DNA of 13,880 bases from Micrococcaceae bacterium UBA7136 (GTDB lineage: Bacteria; Actinomycetota; Actinomycetes; Actinomycetales; Micrococcaceae): positions 1-13,880 of the forward strand of contig DKXC01000099.1 of NCBI GenBank assembly GCA_002492045.1, given 5' to 3'. The first letter of the stretch is position 1. Every line of letters starts with the position of its first letter. This document shows, piece by piece, positions 6,515 to 13,849 of this stretch. The translations under genes were made by a program, and so were the position numbers. The notes under the pieces were generated by a model, which was not told the origin of the DNA, did not search any database, and worked only from the letters and a program-made list of their open reading frames with translations.

Positions 6515-7609
6515 ATGGCTCTCTCCCGCAAGAAGCTGGCTAGCACCGGCTCCCTGGTAGGTATTTCCGCCCTCCTCCTGGCCGCCTGTGGCGCCGCACC
6601 CGAAGAATCCTCTTCCGCCTCAGGTAGCAGCGACTACCTGGGTTGCATCGTTTCTGACTTCGGTGGCTTCAACGACAAGTCCTTCAACGAGAACTCCTAC
6701 AAGGGCCTCAAGGACGCCGTAGCTGAGTATGAAATCAAGATGAAGGAAGCCCAGTCCAACACTGAGACTGACTACGGCCCCAACGTCAACCAGATGATCC
6801 AGGCCGGTTGCAACCTTACCATCACCGTTGGTTTCGGCCTGGCAGACACCACCAAGGAAGTAGCCGAAGCCAACCCCGAGGCCCACTTCACCATCGTGGA
6901 CGACAACTCCATCAAGCTAGACAACGTCCGCCCCATTGTCTTTGACACCGCCCAGGCCGCCTTCCAGGCAGGCTACCTGGCAGCCGCCCAGACCAAGACC
7001 GGCAAGGTAGCAACCTACGGTGGCGCTGAGTTCCCCACCGTCACCATCTTCATGGACGGCTTCGCGAAGGGCGTGGCCTACTACAACCAGCAGAAGAACG
7101 CCAACGTTGAGGTTCTGGGCTGGAACACTGAAGCCCAGTCTGGTACCTTCACCGGTGACTTCGAGGACGCCTCCAAGGGCAAGGTTAACACCCAGAACTT
7201 CCTGGACCAGGGCGCAGACATCATCCTGCCCGTGGCTGGCCCCGTAGGTATTGGCACCCTGGAAGCCGTCAAGGAATACAACGCCGGTAACCCCGAAAAC
7301 CCCGCCTCCGTGGTCTGGGTTGACGCTGACGGCTTTGAAACCAACCCCGAGTTCAAGGACATCATCCTGACCTCCATCATGAAGAAGATGGACGAAGCCA
7401 TCACCAAGACCATCAAGGACGACATGGACGGCAAGTTCACTTCCGAAGCCTACATTGGCACCCTAGCCAATGACGGTGTTGGCTTGGCCCCCTTCCACAA
7501 CTTCGACTCCGCTGTTTCTGCCGAAACCAAGGCTGAGCTGGACAAGATTAAGGAAGATATTATCGCCGGTACCATCACCGTCGAGACCGCTGGCACCCCC
7601 AAGGCCTAA
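6515..7609 (+). CDS. BMP/PnrA-family nucleoside-binding lipoprotein of an ABC transporter
   Basis: This lipid-anchored extracellular protein captures nucleosides for the ABC transporter encoded downstream. Residues 1-24 form a signal peptide (RKK at 5-7, hydrophobic core, lipobox LLAAC). Cys25 would be the lipidated residue. A Ser-rich linker (30-39) leads into the BMP domain, whose motif SDFGGFNDKSFN (47-58) is the nucleoside-pocket signature. Further family landmarks are the TVGFGLAD segment, ADIILPVAGPVG and VVWVDADG. The 364-aa length is typical of PnrA/BmpA/NupN-type proteins. The ATG is preceded by GAAAGGA with 5 nt spacing. A terminator-like hairpin follows the gene, so the binding protein should be made in excess over the membrane parts. 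Codon use is strongly C-ending, in keeping with high expression. The exact nucleoside preference is unknown. Confidence 0.9.
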   Translation: MALSRKKLASTGSLVGISALLLAACGAAPEESSSASGSSDYLGCIVSDFGGFNDKSFNENSYKGLKDAVAEYEIKMKEAQSNTETDYGPNVNQMIQAGCNLTITVGFGLADTTKEVAEANPEAHFTIVDDNSIKLDNVRPIVFDTAQAAFQAGYLAAAQTKTGKVATYGGAEFPTVTIFMDGFAKGVAYYNQQKNANVEVLGWNTEAQSGTFTGDFEDASKGKVNTQNFLDQGADIILPVAGPVGIGTLEAVKEYNAGNPENPASVVWVDADGFETNPEFKDIILTSIMKKMDEAITKTIKDDMDGKFTSEAYIGTLANDGVGLAPFHNFDSAVSAETKAELDKIKEDIIAGTITVETAGTPKA

Positions 7610-7628
7610 GAGCGCCTAGGGCACGGAC

Positions 7629-7669
7629 GGCCCACACCCTGACCTTTCCCGGGGTGTGGGCCCCCTTTT
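7629..7669 (+). terminator. Intercistronic terminator/attenuator between binding protein and ATPase genes
   Basis: GGCCCACACCC (7629-7639) pairs perfectly with GGGTGTGGGCC (7652-7662) over a 12-nt loop, followed by CCC and TTTT (7666-7669). It lies 20 nt after the lipoprotein stop and 29 nt before the ATPase start at 7698. There is no other obvious promoter in that interval, so partial read-through is the likely mode. The 3' arm contains an in-frame GTG (7656) that could be mistaken for the ATPase start. Confidence 0.75.
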
Positions 7670-7697
7670 GTATCTCGAGAGCAGGAAACCATCCCCT

Positions 7698-9260
7698 ATG
7701 AAACTGGAACTGCGTAAGGTCACCAAACGCTTCGGCGACTTCACCGCCAACGACAGCATCGACCTGACCGTCACCCCCGGCAGCGTCCACTGTCTGCTGG
7801 GCGAAAACGGTGCCGGCAAATCAACCCTCATGAATGTCATCTTTGGCCTCTACCGCCCCACCGAAGGCCAAATCTACATTGACGACCAGCCCGTCAACTT
7901 CAAGGGCCCCGAGGACGCTATGGCCGCCGGAATCGGCATGGTCCACCAGCACTTCATGCTGGTTCCCGTCTTCACCGTGGCCGAAAACGTGGCCCTCGGC
8001 TCAGAATCCGTCAAGGGCCTGACCTTAGACCTAGAGACCACCCGCCAGAAGATCCGGGAAATCTCCGACCGCTACGGTTTTGAAGTAGACCCCGACGCCC
8101 TGGTAGAAGACCTGCCGGTTGGCGTCCAGCAGAGGGTAGAAATCATTAAGGCCCTGGTTCGAGAGGCCCAGGTACTGATCCTGGACGAACCTACCGCTGT
8201 TCTGACCCCTGCCGAAACCGACCAGCTGCTGGGTATCATGGACCAGCTGCGCAAGGACGGCAAATCCCTGCTCTTTATCTCTCATAAGCTGCGTGAAGTC
8301 CGTGAAATCTCAGATGACATCACGGTTATTCGTCGCGGCAAGGTGGTTGGCCAGGCTGACCCCTCCATGTCCAGTAGTGAACTGGCCTCCCTCATGGTGG
8401 GCAAGGAAGTTCAGCTGACCGTCGACAAGGAAGAGCCCACCTACACCGATAAGCTCTTCGAAGTTGAAAACCTGACCCTGATTGGCGACAACGGTGTGCC
8501 CCTGCTCAAGGAGGTCAGCTTCCAGGTGCGCGGCGGCGAAATCCTGGCGGTTGCCGGTGTTCAGGGCAACGGGCAGACCGAACTGGCCGAAACCATTATT
8601 GGCCTGCACCCCAAGGCCACCGGCTCCATGAAGCTAGGGGGCAAGGAACTGCTGGGCCTCAAAACCAAGCAGGTGCTAGCAGCCGGGGTAGGTTTTGTGC
8701 CCGAAGACCGCAACAAGGACGGCCTGGTAGGAGACTTCTCCATCGCCGAAAACCTGATCCTGGACCTCTACGACCGGCCCCAGTTCTCTGCCGCAGGCAG
8801 CCTCAAAAAGGCAGCTATCGCCGAGAACGCCCGCCAGGCCGGTGACCTCTTCGACATCCGCATGGGCTCCATCGAGCACCATGCCTCCACCCTCTCTGGC
8901 GGTAACCAGCAGAAAATCGTGGTAGCCCGAGAGCTCTCCCGCGACCTAGAACTCTTCGTCGCCTCCCAGCCCACCCGAGGCGTGGACGTCGGCTCCATCG
9001 AGTTCATCCACAAGCGGATCGTCCAGGAACGAGACAAGGGCCTACCGGTCATTATTGTTTCCACCGAACTCGACGAGGTCTACGGGCTGGCCGACCGAAT
9101 CGCTGTCTTCTTCCACGGCGAACTCATGTGGGTTGTACCGGCAGACACCCCCCGTAGCGTCCTGGGCCAGATGATGGCCGGAGCCAGCTACAGCGAAGCC
9201 CTCGAGGCAGAAAATCAAGACCAAGCCCGCCCCACCACCCCCTGGTCAGAAGGAGAATAA
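7698..9260 (+). CDS. Nucleoside ABC transporter, tandem ATP-binding protein
   Basis: This cytoplasmic protein has two fused ABC domains and powers nucleoside import with the two permeases that follow. The start is placed at ATG 7698 (520 aa). It has AGGAAA (7683-7688) upstream and begins MKLELRKVTKRF, as such proteins do. An in-frame GTG at 7656 lies inside the terminator hairpin and would add 14 atypical residues. The first domain has Walker A GENGAGKST at 35-43, Q-loop VHQH, signature LPVGVQQRVEI at 139-149 and Walker B LILDEPT (Asp163, Glu164). The second domain has a degenerate Walker A, GVQGNGQT at 287-294 without Lys. Its signature LSGGNQQ (399-405) is canonical, and its Walker B ASQPTRG (422-428) has Gln in place of the catalytic Glu. 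These asymmetries are typical of the YufO/NupO/BmpB-like subfamily, so they are not signs of decay. Only 3 nt separate it from the next gene. Confidence 0.92.
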   Translation: MKLELRKVTKRFGDFTANDSIDLTVTPGSVHCLLGENGAGKSTLMNVIFGLYRPTEGQIYIDDQPVNFKGPEDAMAAGIGMVHQHFMLVPVFTVAENVALGSESVKGLTLDLETTRQKIREISDRYGFEVDPDALVEDLPVGVQQRVEIIKALVREAQVLILDEPTAVLTPAETDQLLGIMDQLRKDGKSLLFISHKLREVREISDDITVIRRGKVVGQADPSMSSSELASLMVGKEVQLTVDKEEPTYTDKLFEVENLTLIGDNGVPLLKEVSFQVRGGEILAVAGVQGNGQTELAETIIGLHPKATGSMKLGGKELLGLKTKQVLAAGVGFVPEDRNKDGLVGDFSIAENLILDLYDRPQFSAAGSLKKAAIAENARQAGDLFDIRMGSIEHHASTLSGGNQQKIVVARELSRDLELFVASQPTRGVDVGSIEFIHKRIVQERDKGLPVIIVSTELDEVYGLADRIAVFFHGELMWVVPADTPRSVLGQMMAGASYSEALEAENQDQARPTTPWSEGE

Positions 9261-9263
9261 AGC

Positions 9264-10490
9264 ATGAGTGAAACCCAAAAGAACACTCCTGCCCCCCAGC
9301 CCTCCACCTGGGCCAAAATCGCAGGCGGCAACATCGGCCTCTCCATCGGGGCTGTCCTGGCCTCCTTCATCCTGGGCGGCCTGCTGATTGCGGCCACTGA
9401 CCCGGCCACCCAGAAGGCCGCCAGCTACTTCTTTGCCCGTCCCACCGACACCCTTGTCGCCGGCTGGACGGCCGCCACCGAGGCCTATATGGCCCTCTTC
9501 CAGGGTGCCTTCTACAACCCGGCTGGACGCTCCTTCGCCCAGCAGATCCGGCCCATCACCGAAACCCTGACCGTAGCCACCCCCCTCATCTTTGCGGGCC
9601 TGGCCGTGGCCCTCTCCTTCAGGGCCGGTCTCTTCAACATCGGTGCCCAGGGTCAGGTTATTCTCGGTGCCCTGGTCTCTGGCTGGGTAGCCATCAACGC
9701 TGGCCTGCCCGCCGCAGCCACCATCCCCCTGATTATCCTGGGCGGTATCATCGGCGGCGGCATCTGGGGCGGCATCATCGGCTTACTCAAGGCCAAGACC
9801 GGCGCCCACGAGGTCATCCTCTCCATCATGATGAACTACATTGCAGCTAACCTCCTGGTCTACCTGCTCAAGACCCCCCTGCTGCAACGTGAAGGCAGCT
9901 CCAACCCCATCTCAGAGCAGCTGGGCGCGGACGCCGTCTACCCCCTGCTGCTGGGCAACCCCTTCCGCCTGCACCTGGGCTTCATTATCGCCCTGCTGGC
10001 CGTCCTCTTCGTCAGCTGGCTGCTTAACCGCTCCACCCTGGGCTTCCGCCTGCGGGCCGTCGGCGCCAACCCCAACGCCGCCACCACCGCCGGTATCTCA
10101 GTCTCTAACAGCTACATCATCGTCATGGCTATCTCCGGTGCCCTGGCCGGTCTGGCTGGCTCCGCCCAGGTGGCTGGTACCGAGAAGGTTATCTCTACCG
10201 GTATCGCAGGCTCCCTAGGCTTCGACGCCATTACTGTGGCCCTGCTGGGCCGCTCCACCCCCTGGGGTACCTTCTGGGCGGCCCTGCTCTTTGGTGCCTT
10301 CCGGGCAGGTGGCGTCACCATGCAGGTCTCTACCGGCACCGACATCGACATTGTTCTGGTTCTACAGGCCCTGATCGTTCTCTTCATTGCCGCCCCGCCG
10401 CTGGTGAGAGCCATCTTCCGCCTGCCCAACCCCCAGGGCGTTCCCCACAAGAAGTCCGCTCGCAAGAGCAAGAAGGCACAGGAGGCATAA
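9264..10490 (+). CDS. Nucleoside ABC transporter permease 1
   Basis: This integral membrane protein of the BPD_transp_2 family forms half of the nucleoside channel. It has 408 aa, with a hydrophilic N-terminus of about 20 residues, several hydrophobic helices (the first about 24-46) and a basic C-terminal tail (KKSARKSKKAQEA). Family landmarks are GLFNIGAQGQVILGALVSG, the cytoplasmic coupling segment GAHEVILSIMMNYIA, and GFRLRAVGANPNAATTAGIS. The ATG is preceded by AAGGAG (9250-9255) 8 nt away, overlapping the end of the ATPase gene. The next gene starts 3 nt after its stop, so the three transporter genes form one tightly packed unit. It corresponds to NupP/YufP-type permeases. The substrate is inferred from the operon. 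Confidence 0.9.
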   Translation: MSETQKNTPAPQPSTWAKIAGGNIGLSIGAVLASFILGGLLIAATDPATQKAASYFFARPTDTLVAGWTAATEAYMALFQGAFYNPAGRSFAQQIRPITETLTVATPLIFAGLAVALSFRAGLFNIGAQGQVILGALVSGWVAINAGLPAAATIPLIILGGIIGGGIWGGIIGLLKAKTGAHEVILSIMMNYIAANLLVYLLKTPLLQREGSSNPISEQLGADAVYPLLLGNPFRLHLGFIIALLAVLFVSWLLNRSTLGFRLRAVGANPNAATTAGISVSNSYIIVMAISGALAGLAGSAQVAGTEKVISTGIAGSLGFDAITVALLGRSTPWGTFWAALLFGAFRAGGVTMQVSTGTDIDIVLVLQALIVLFIAAPPLVRAIFRLPNPQGVPHKKSARKSKKAQEA

Positions 10491-10493
10491 GAC

Positions 10494-11771
10494 ATGACTC
10501 TCACCGCAGAAAGCTCAAGCAGCGCCCCGGCCCAGGCCAAAAACTGGAAGAACCCGGTGATTTACACGGTTCTGGCCCTACTCTCAACCTTCCTGATTGG
10601 TCTGCGGGCCCCGGCCACCACCATCAGCTTGGGGGTAGCCGACCAGGTTTCCTGGTTAGACCTGGACCCCCTCCAAATCAGCCCGGTCGCCTACGGCTGG
10701 ACCGCCTCCCTGATCATGCTGGCCCTGGCAGGATACGCCCTCTACGCCACCCAGACCGGCCGTCCTATCGGACGCTGGCTGGCCCCAACCTTCTGGTTCT
10801 TCTTTGCCACCGGCCTGCTGACCTGGGCCCTGGGCTCCACCAGTAACCCCTCCCTTTCCCTGGTCTCTCTGCTCAACGGTGCTGTCCTGCTCTCCATCCC
10901 CATGATTTTTGGGTCCATGGGTGGCCTGCTCTGTGAGCGCTCCGGCATCGTCAATATTGCGATTGAGGGCCAGCTGCTGCTGGGCGCCTTCTCAGCTGCC
11001 CTGGTTGGCTCCATGACCAAGAACCCTTGGCTGGGCCTGCTGGCTGCTATGGCCGGTGGCCTGCTGGTCTCAGCCCTGCTGGCTCTTTTCTCCATCAAGT
11101 ACCTGGTTGATCAGGTCATTGTTGGTGTCGTGGTCAACGTCCTGGTTTCTGGTCTGACAGGCTTCCTCTTCGCCCGAGTACTAGAACCTAACGCCTCAGT
11201 ACTGAACTCGGCCCCCCGCCTGCCCGCCTTCGAGATTCCTGTTCTCTCACAGATTCCGGTGCTGGGCCCGGTCCTCTTCAACCAGAACGTCCTGGTCTAC
11301 CTCATGTACCTGGTTGTTGGTCTCATCTGGTTCGCCCTCAATAAGACCCGCTGGGGCCTGCGCACCAGGGCTGTGGGTGAGCACCCCAAGGCCGCCGATA
11401 CCCTGGGCGTCAAGGTCAACCGCCTGCGGGCCGGTAACGTCCTACTGGCTGGTGCTGTAGCTGGTATGGGCGGGGCCTTCTTCACCCTGGTCTCGGTTTC
11501 CTCCTTCAACTCGGATATGACCGCGGGTCAGGGCTACATTGCCCTAGCGGCCCTCATCTTTGGACGCTGGACGCCCATCGGTGCCCTGAGCGCGGCCCTG
11601 CTCTTTGGTTTCTCCCTCAACCTGCAGTACGTGCTCTCTATTCTGGGTACTAGCGTGCCGACCGAACTGCTGGCCATGATGCCCTACCTGGTGACCATCT
11701 TCGCGGTGGCTGGCCTGGTGGGTCGTTCTCGCGGCCCGGCTGCTGTAGGCACAGCCTACGTCAAGGAGTAG
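10494..11771 (+). CDS. Nucleoside ABC transporter permease 2
   Basis: This is the second membrane subunit of the transporter, 425 aa, with many hydrophobic helices. Conserved parts are GIVNIAIEGQLLLGAFSAAL (matching GLFNIGAQGQVILGA in permease 1), DQVIVGVVVNVLVSGLTG, LRTRAVGEHPKAADTLGVKV and the C-terminal ALIFGRWTPIGAL. The N-terminal part, about 110 residues with extra hydrophobic segments before the GSMGG core, makes it longer than the roughly 320-aa Firmicute NupQ/YufQ proteins. The ATG has a perfect AGGAGG (10480-10485) 8 nt upstream, inside the end of permease 1. A strong terminator begins 30 nt after the stop, ending the transporter operon. Confidence 0.9.
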   Translation: MTLTAESSSSAPAQAKNWKNPVIYTVLALLSTFLIGLRAPATTISLGVADQVSWLDLDPLQISPVAYGWTASLIMLALAGYALYATQTGRPIGRWLAPTFWFFFATGLLTWALGSTSNPSLSLVSLLNGAVLLSIPMIFGSMGGLLCERSGIVNIAIEGQLLLGAFSAALVGSMTKNPWLGLLAAMAGGLLVSALLALFSIKYLVDQVIVGVVVNVLVSGLTGFLFARVLEPNASVLNSAPRLPAFEIPVLSQIPVLGPVLFNQNVLVYLMYLVVGLIWFALNKTRWGLRTRAVGEHPKAADTLGVKVNRLRAGNVLLAGAVAGMGGAFFTLVSVSSFNSDMTAGQGYIALAALIFGRWTPIGALSAALLFGFSLNLQYVLSILGTSVPTELLAMMPYLVTIFAVAGLVGRSRGPAAVGTAYVKE

Positions 11772-11800
11772 GTAACTTAGTTAGCAGGTACCAAGGCTCC

Positions 11801-11837
11801 ATCCGGCCCTGCTTGCTGAGAGCGGGGCCGGATTTTT
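11801..11837 (+). terminator. Intrinsic terminator of the nucleoside transporter operon
   Basis: ATCCGGCCC (11801-11809) pairs with GGGCCGGAT (11825-11833). The stem continues inward as TGCTT with GAGCG-side bases (11810-11814 with 11820-11824, including G-U pairs), leaving a 5-nt loop. The run TTTTT (11833-11837) follows. It begins 30 nt after the permease 2 stop codon and implies that cdd is transcribed separately. Confidence 0.92.
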
Positions 11838-11860
11838 ATGAGGGGTGCCTGTATTCAACT

Positions 11861-11970
11861 GGGCAGAAGCAGAATCATGGCGAAGCTGCTGGCACTGGGG
11901 CTGGCATGAATCGCCTACGTCCTTGTGGCGTAGGCGAGAGGGAGGCAGCAAGCGTGATTCTGTTCTGCCC
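11861..11970. repeat. 110-nt imperfect inverted repeat with apical hairpin upstream of cdd
   Basis: The outer arms 11861-11877 (GGGCAGAAGCAGAATCA) and 11955-11970 (TGATTCTGTTCTGCCC) pair over 16 bp with a single bulged G at 11869. Inside, GCTGC (11885-11889) pairs with GCAGC (11945-11949). The apex is a perfect 9-bp hairpin, TCGCCTACG (11911-11919) with CGTAGGCGA (11929-11937), with a 9-nt loop. The element ends 45 nt before the cdd ATG and starts 23 nt after the previous terminator's T-tract. No target-site duplication is visible at its ends. It could be a cis-acting or small RNA, or a miniature repeat element; the sequence alone does not decide. A tiny reading frame (11877-11909, MAKLLALGLA) lies inside it. 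Confidence 0.6.
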
Positions 11971-12015
11971 TAGCTAGATTCCCACATCATTAAGCCCTTA
12001 CGAGAAAGAGTCACC

Positions 12016-12420
12016 ATGTCAGAAAAGCGACAAGAAATCGATTGGGAGCAGCTGACCGCTGCCGCTACCGCAGCTTTGGCTCAGTCTTATTCGCCCTACT
12101 CTCAGTTTGCGGTGGGGGCGGCCGCCTTGACCACTGATGGCCGGCTGATTACCGGGGCCAATATTGAGAATGCCTCCTATGGGTTGACTCTCTGTGCCGA
12201 GTGTTCCCTGGTTTCTGAGCTTTTTAGGACGGGCGGCGGCAAGCTGGCGGCCTTTGCCTGCGTGGATGGGGAGGGCCGGGCCTTGATGCCCTGTGGCCGC
12301 TGCCGTCAGTTACTTTATGAGCACAGTGCTCCGGGTATGCTGCTTAAATCGTCCTCGGGGGTGCTGACTATTGAAGAGATGCTGCCTGATGCCTTTGGGC
12401 CTGACCGTTTGGCTGGCTAG
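12016..12420 (+). CDS. cdd: Cytidine deaminase
   Basis: This zinc enzyme deaminates cytidine and deoxycytidine to uridine and deoxyuridine in the cytoplasm, feeding imported pyrimidine nucleosides into salvage. The 134-aa length fits the short homotetrameric class. The substrate-binding YSPYSQFAVGAA is at 25-36. GANIENASYGLTLCAE at 47-62 holds the zinc ligand Cys60 and the catalytic Glu62, and PCGRCRQ at 92-98 holds Cys93 and Cys96. The three-cysteine zinc site is typical of this class. The ATG at 12016 is preceded by a purine-rich GAGAAAGAG (12002-12010), a weak ribosome binding site. No terminator follows, and deoA starts 80 nt downstream, so the two are probably co-transcribed. Codons are less C-ending than in the transporter genes. 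Confidence 0.95.
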   Translation: MSEKRQEIDWEQLTAAATAALAQSYSPYSQFAVGAAALTTDGRLITGANIENASYGLTLCAECSLVSELFRTGGGKLAAFACVDGEGRALMPCGRCRQLLYEHSAPGMLLKSSSGVLTIEEMLPDAFGPDRLAG

Positions 12421-12453
12421 GTGCTGGCATACTGGAAGGTAGACCTGTAGCCA

Positions 12454-12499
12454 AGGGGCCGCTTAACTAGCTGGTGCCCCTGAAGGATTGAGGAGGGGC
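12454..12499 (+). promoter_or_regulatory. Alternative hairpins at the deoA ribosome binding site
   Basis: AGGGGC (12454-12459) can pair with GCCCCT (12476-12481). The same GCCCC (12476-12480) can instead pair with GGGGC (12495-12499), which overlaps the deoA Shine-Dalgarno region GAGGAGGGG. The two stems exclude each other, so the arrangement could switch translation. The stems are short (6 and 5 bp) and the region is GC-rich, so chance is possible. Confidence 0.25.
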
Positions 12500-12500
12500 C

Positions 12501-13793
12501 GTGACTGATTTGGCCTTTGATGCTGTTGAGATTATCCGCCGTAAGCGGGACGGGGCTATGCTCAGCGCCCAGGAGATTGACTGGGTGATTGATGCCTATA
12601 CCCGGGGCCTGGTTGCTGATGAGCAGATGAGTGCCCTGGCTATGGCGATTTTCTTCCGGGGCATGAACCGGCAGGAGGTGGCCCGTTGGACGGACGCCAT
12701 GATTCGTTCGGGTGAGCGGTTGGATTTTTCTTCTATCCTGGGGCCGGGTAAGAAGCTGGCGACGGTTGATAAGCATTCAACCGGTGGGGTGGGCGATAAG
12801 ATTACCCTCCCGCTGGCGCCTCTGCTGGCTGTTTATGGGCTGGCGGTTCCGCAGCTGTCGGGCCGGGGCCTGGGCCATACTGGTGGCACCCTGGATAAGT
12901 TGGAGGCTATTGAGGGCTGGCAGGCTTCTTTGTCTAATGAGCGGACCTTGGAGATCCTGGGGTCGGTGGGGGCGGTTATTTCGGCTGCTGGTGCTGGCCT
13001 GGCCCCGGCCGATAAGAAGCTTTATGCCCTGCGGGATGCTACCAGCACGGTGGAGTCTATCCCCTTGATTGCCTCTTCTATTATGAGTAAGAAGATTGCT
13101 GAGGGTACTGGCGCCCTGGTACTGGACGTCAAGGTGGGTTCTGGTGCCTTTATGAAGGATCAGGCTCAGGCCCGGCAGCTGGCCGAGATTATGGTTGAGC
13201 TGGGTCAGGACGCAGGGGTGAAGACCCGGGCCCTGCTGACCAATATGGATACGCCTCTGGGCTTGGCGGTGGGTAACGCCTGCGAGGTGGCTGAGTCGGT
13301 GGAGGTTCTGGCCGGTGGCGGCCCAGCCGATGTGGTGGAGCTGACCTTGGAACTGGCCCGGACCATGCTGGATTTGGCTGGTGTGGAGGCTGACCCTGCC
13401 CAGGCCCTAGCGGATGGCCGGGCCATGGATAAGTGGCGGCAGATGATTGCCGCCCAGGGCGGTAACCCGGATGCGCCCCTGCCTCAGGCGAGGGAGAGCC
13501 AGGTGGTCTATGCCCCTGAGAGCGGCGTCCTGACTCGTTTGGATGCCTTGGCGGTGGGTGTGGCCTCTTGGCGGCTGGGTGCTGGCCGGGCCCGTAAGGA
13601 GGACCCGGTTCAGGCGGCTGCCGGTATTCTCTTGCATGCCAAGCCTGGGGATCGGGTGACTGCTGGCCAGCCCCTGATGACTCTGATGACCGACACCCCT
13701 GAGCGTTTTGACCGGGCCCTTGCTGCCCTGGAGGGCTCCTGGAGTCTGGGGGAGGAGCATACCCCTAGCCCCTTGATTCTGGACCGTCTCTAA
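12501..13793 (+). CDS. deoA: Thymidine/pyrimidine-nucleoside phosphorylase
   Basis: This enzyme splits thymidine or deoxyuridine (and, in the Pdp type, uridine) with phosphate into the base and (deoxy)ribose-1-phosphate. It is the natural next step after cytidine deaminase. The 430-aa protein has the phosphate-binding KHSTGGVGDK at 91-100 and the family signature SGRGLGHTGGTLDKLE at 120-135. The central active-site segment YALRDATSTVESIPLIASSI leads into SKKIAEGTGALVLDVKVGSGAFM. The C-terminal alpha/beta domain is complete. The GTG start at 12501 follows GAGGAGGGG (12490-12498). The length lies close to both DeoA (about 440) and Pdp (about 433), so thymidine-only specificity is not certain. 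No clear terminator follows in the 56 nt before the next gene. Confidence 0.92.
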   Translation: MTDLAFDAVEIIRRKRDGAMLSAQEIDWVIDAYTRGLVADEQMSALAMAIFFRGMNRQEVARWTDAMIRSGERLDFSSILGPGKKLATVDKHSTGGVGDKITLPLAPLLAVYGLAVPQLSGRGLGHTGGTLDKLEAIEGWQASLSNERTLEILGSVGAVISAAGAGLAPADKKLYALRDATSTVESIPLIASSIMSKKIAEGTGALVLDVKVGSGAFMKDQAQARQLAEIMVELGQDAGVKTRALLTNMDTPLGLAVGNACEVAESVEVLAGGGPADVVELTLELARTMLDLAGVEADPAQALADGRAMDKWRQMIAAQGGNPDAPLPQARESQVVYAPESGVLTRLDALAVGVASWRLGAGRARKEDPVQAAAGILLHAKPGDRVTAGQPLMTLMTDTPERFDRALAALEGSWSLGEEHTPSPLILDRL

Positions 13794-13849
13794 GCCTCCT
13801 GGGTTTTTAAGAACTTATTTTCCCCTCCCCCCATGAAAGGAAGAGCCTG

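Noticed and set aside
7656..7697. GTG at 7656 as the start of the ABC ATPase
   Set aside because: The codon lies in the 3' arm of the terminator hairpin, has no ribosome binding site, and adds residues atypical of the family; ATG 7698 has AGGAAA upstream and a family-like N-terminus.
8556..8977. Degenerate second ABC domain (no Walker A Lys, Gln for catalytic Glu) as evidence of pseudogenisation
   Set aside because: Nucleoside-importer ATPases of the YufO/BmpB type normally carry this asymmetry (AxQPTRG), and the frame is intact.
11877..11909. Leader-peptide-like frame MAKLLALGLA inside the 110-nt element
   Set aside because: It has a poor ribosome binding site, and the Leu-rich content arises from repeated CTG in a palindromic context. 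A leucine leader peptide makes no sense for cdd.
11861..11970. Insertion sequence or MITE as a firm call for the folded element
   Set aside because: The ends are inverted, but there is no target-site duplication, no transposase remnant and no second copy in the window.
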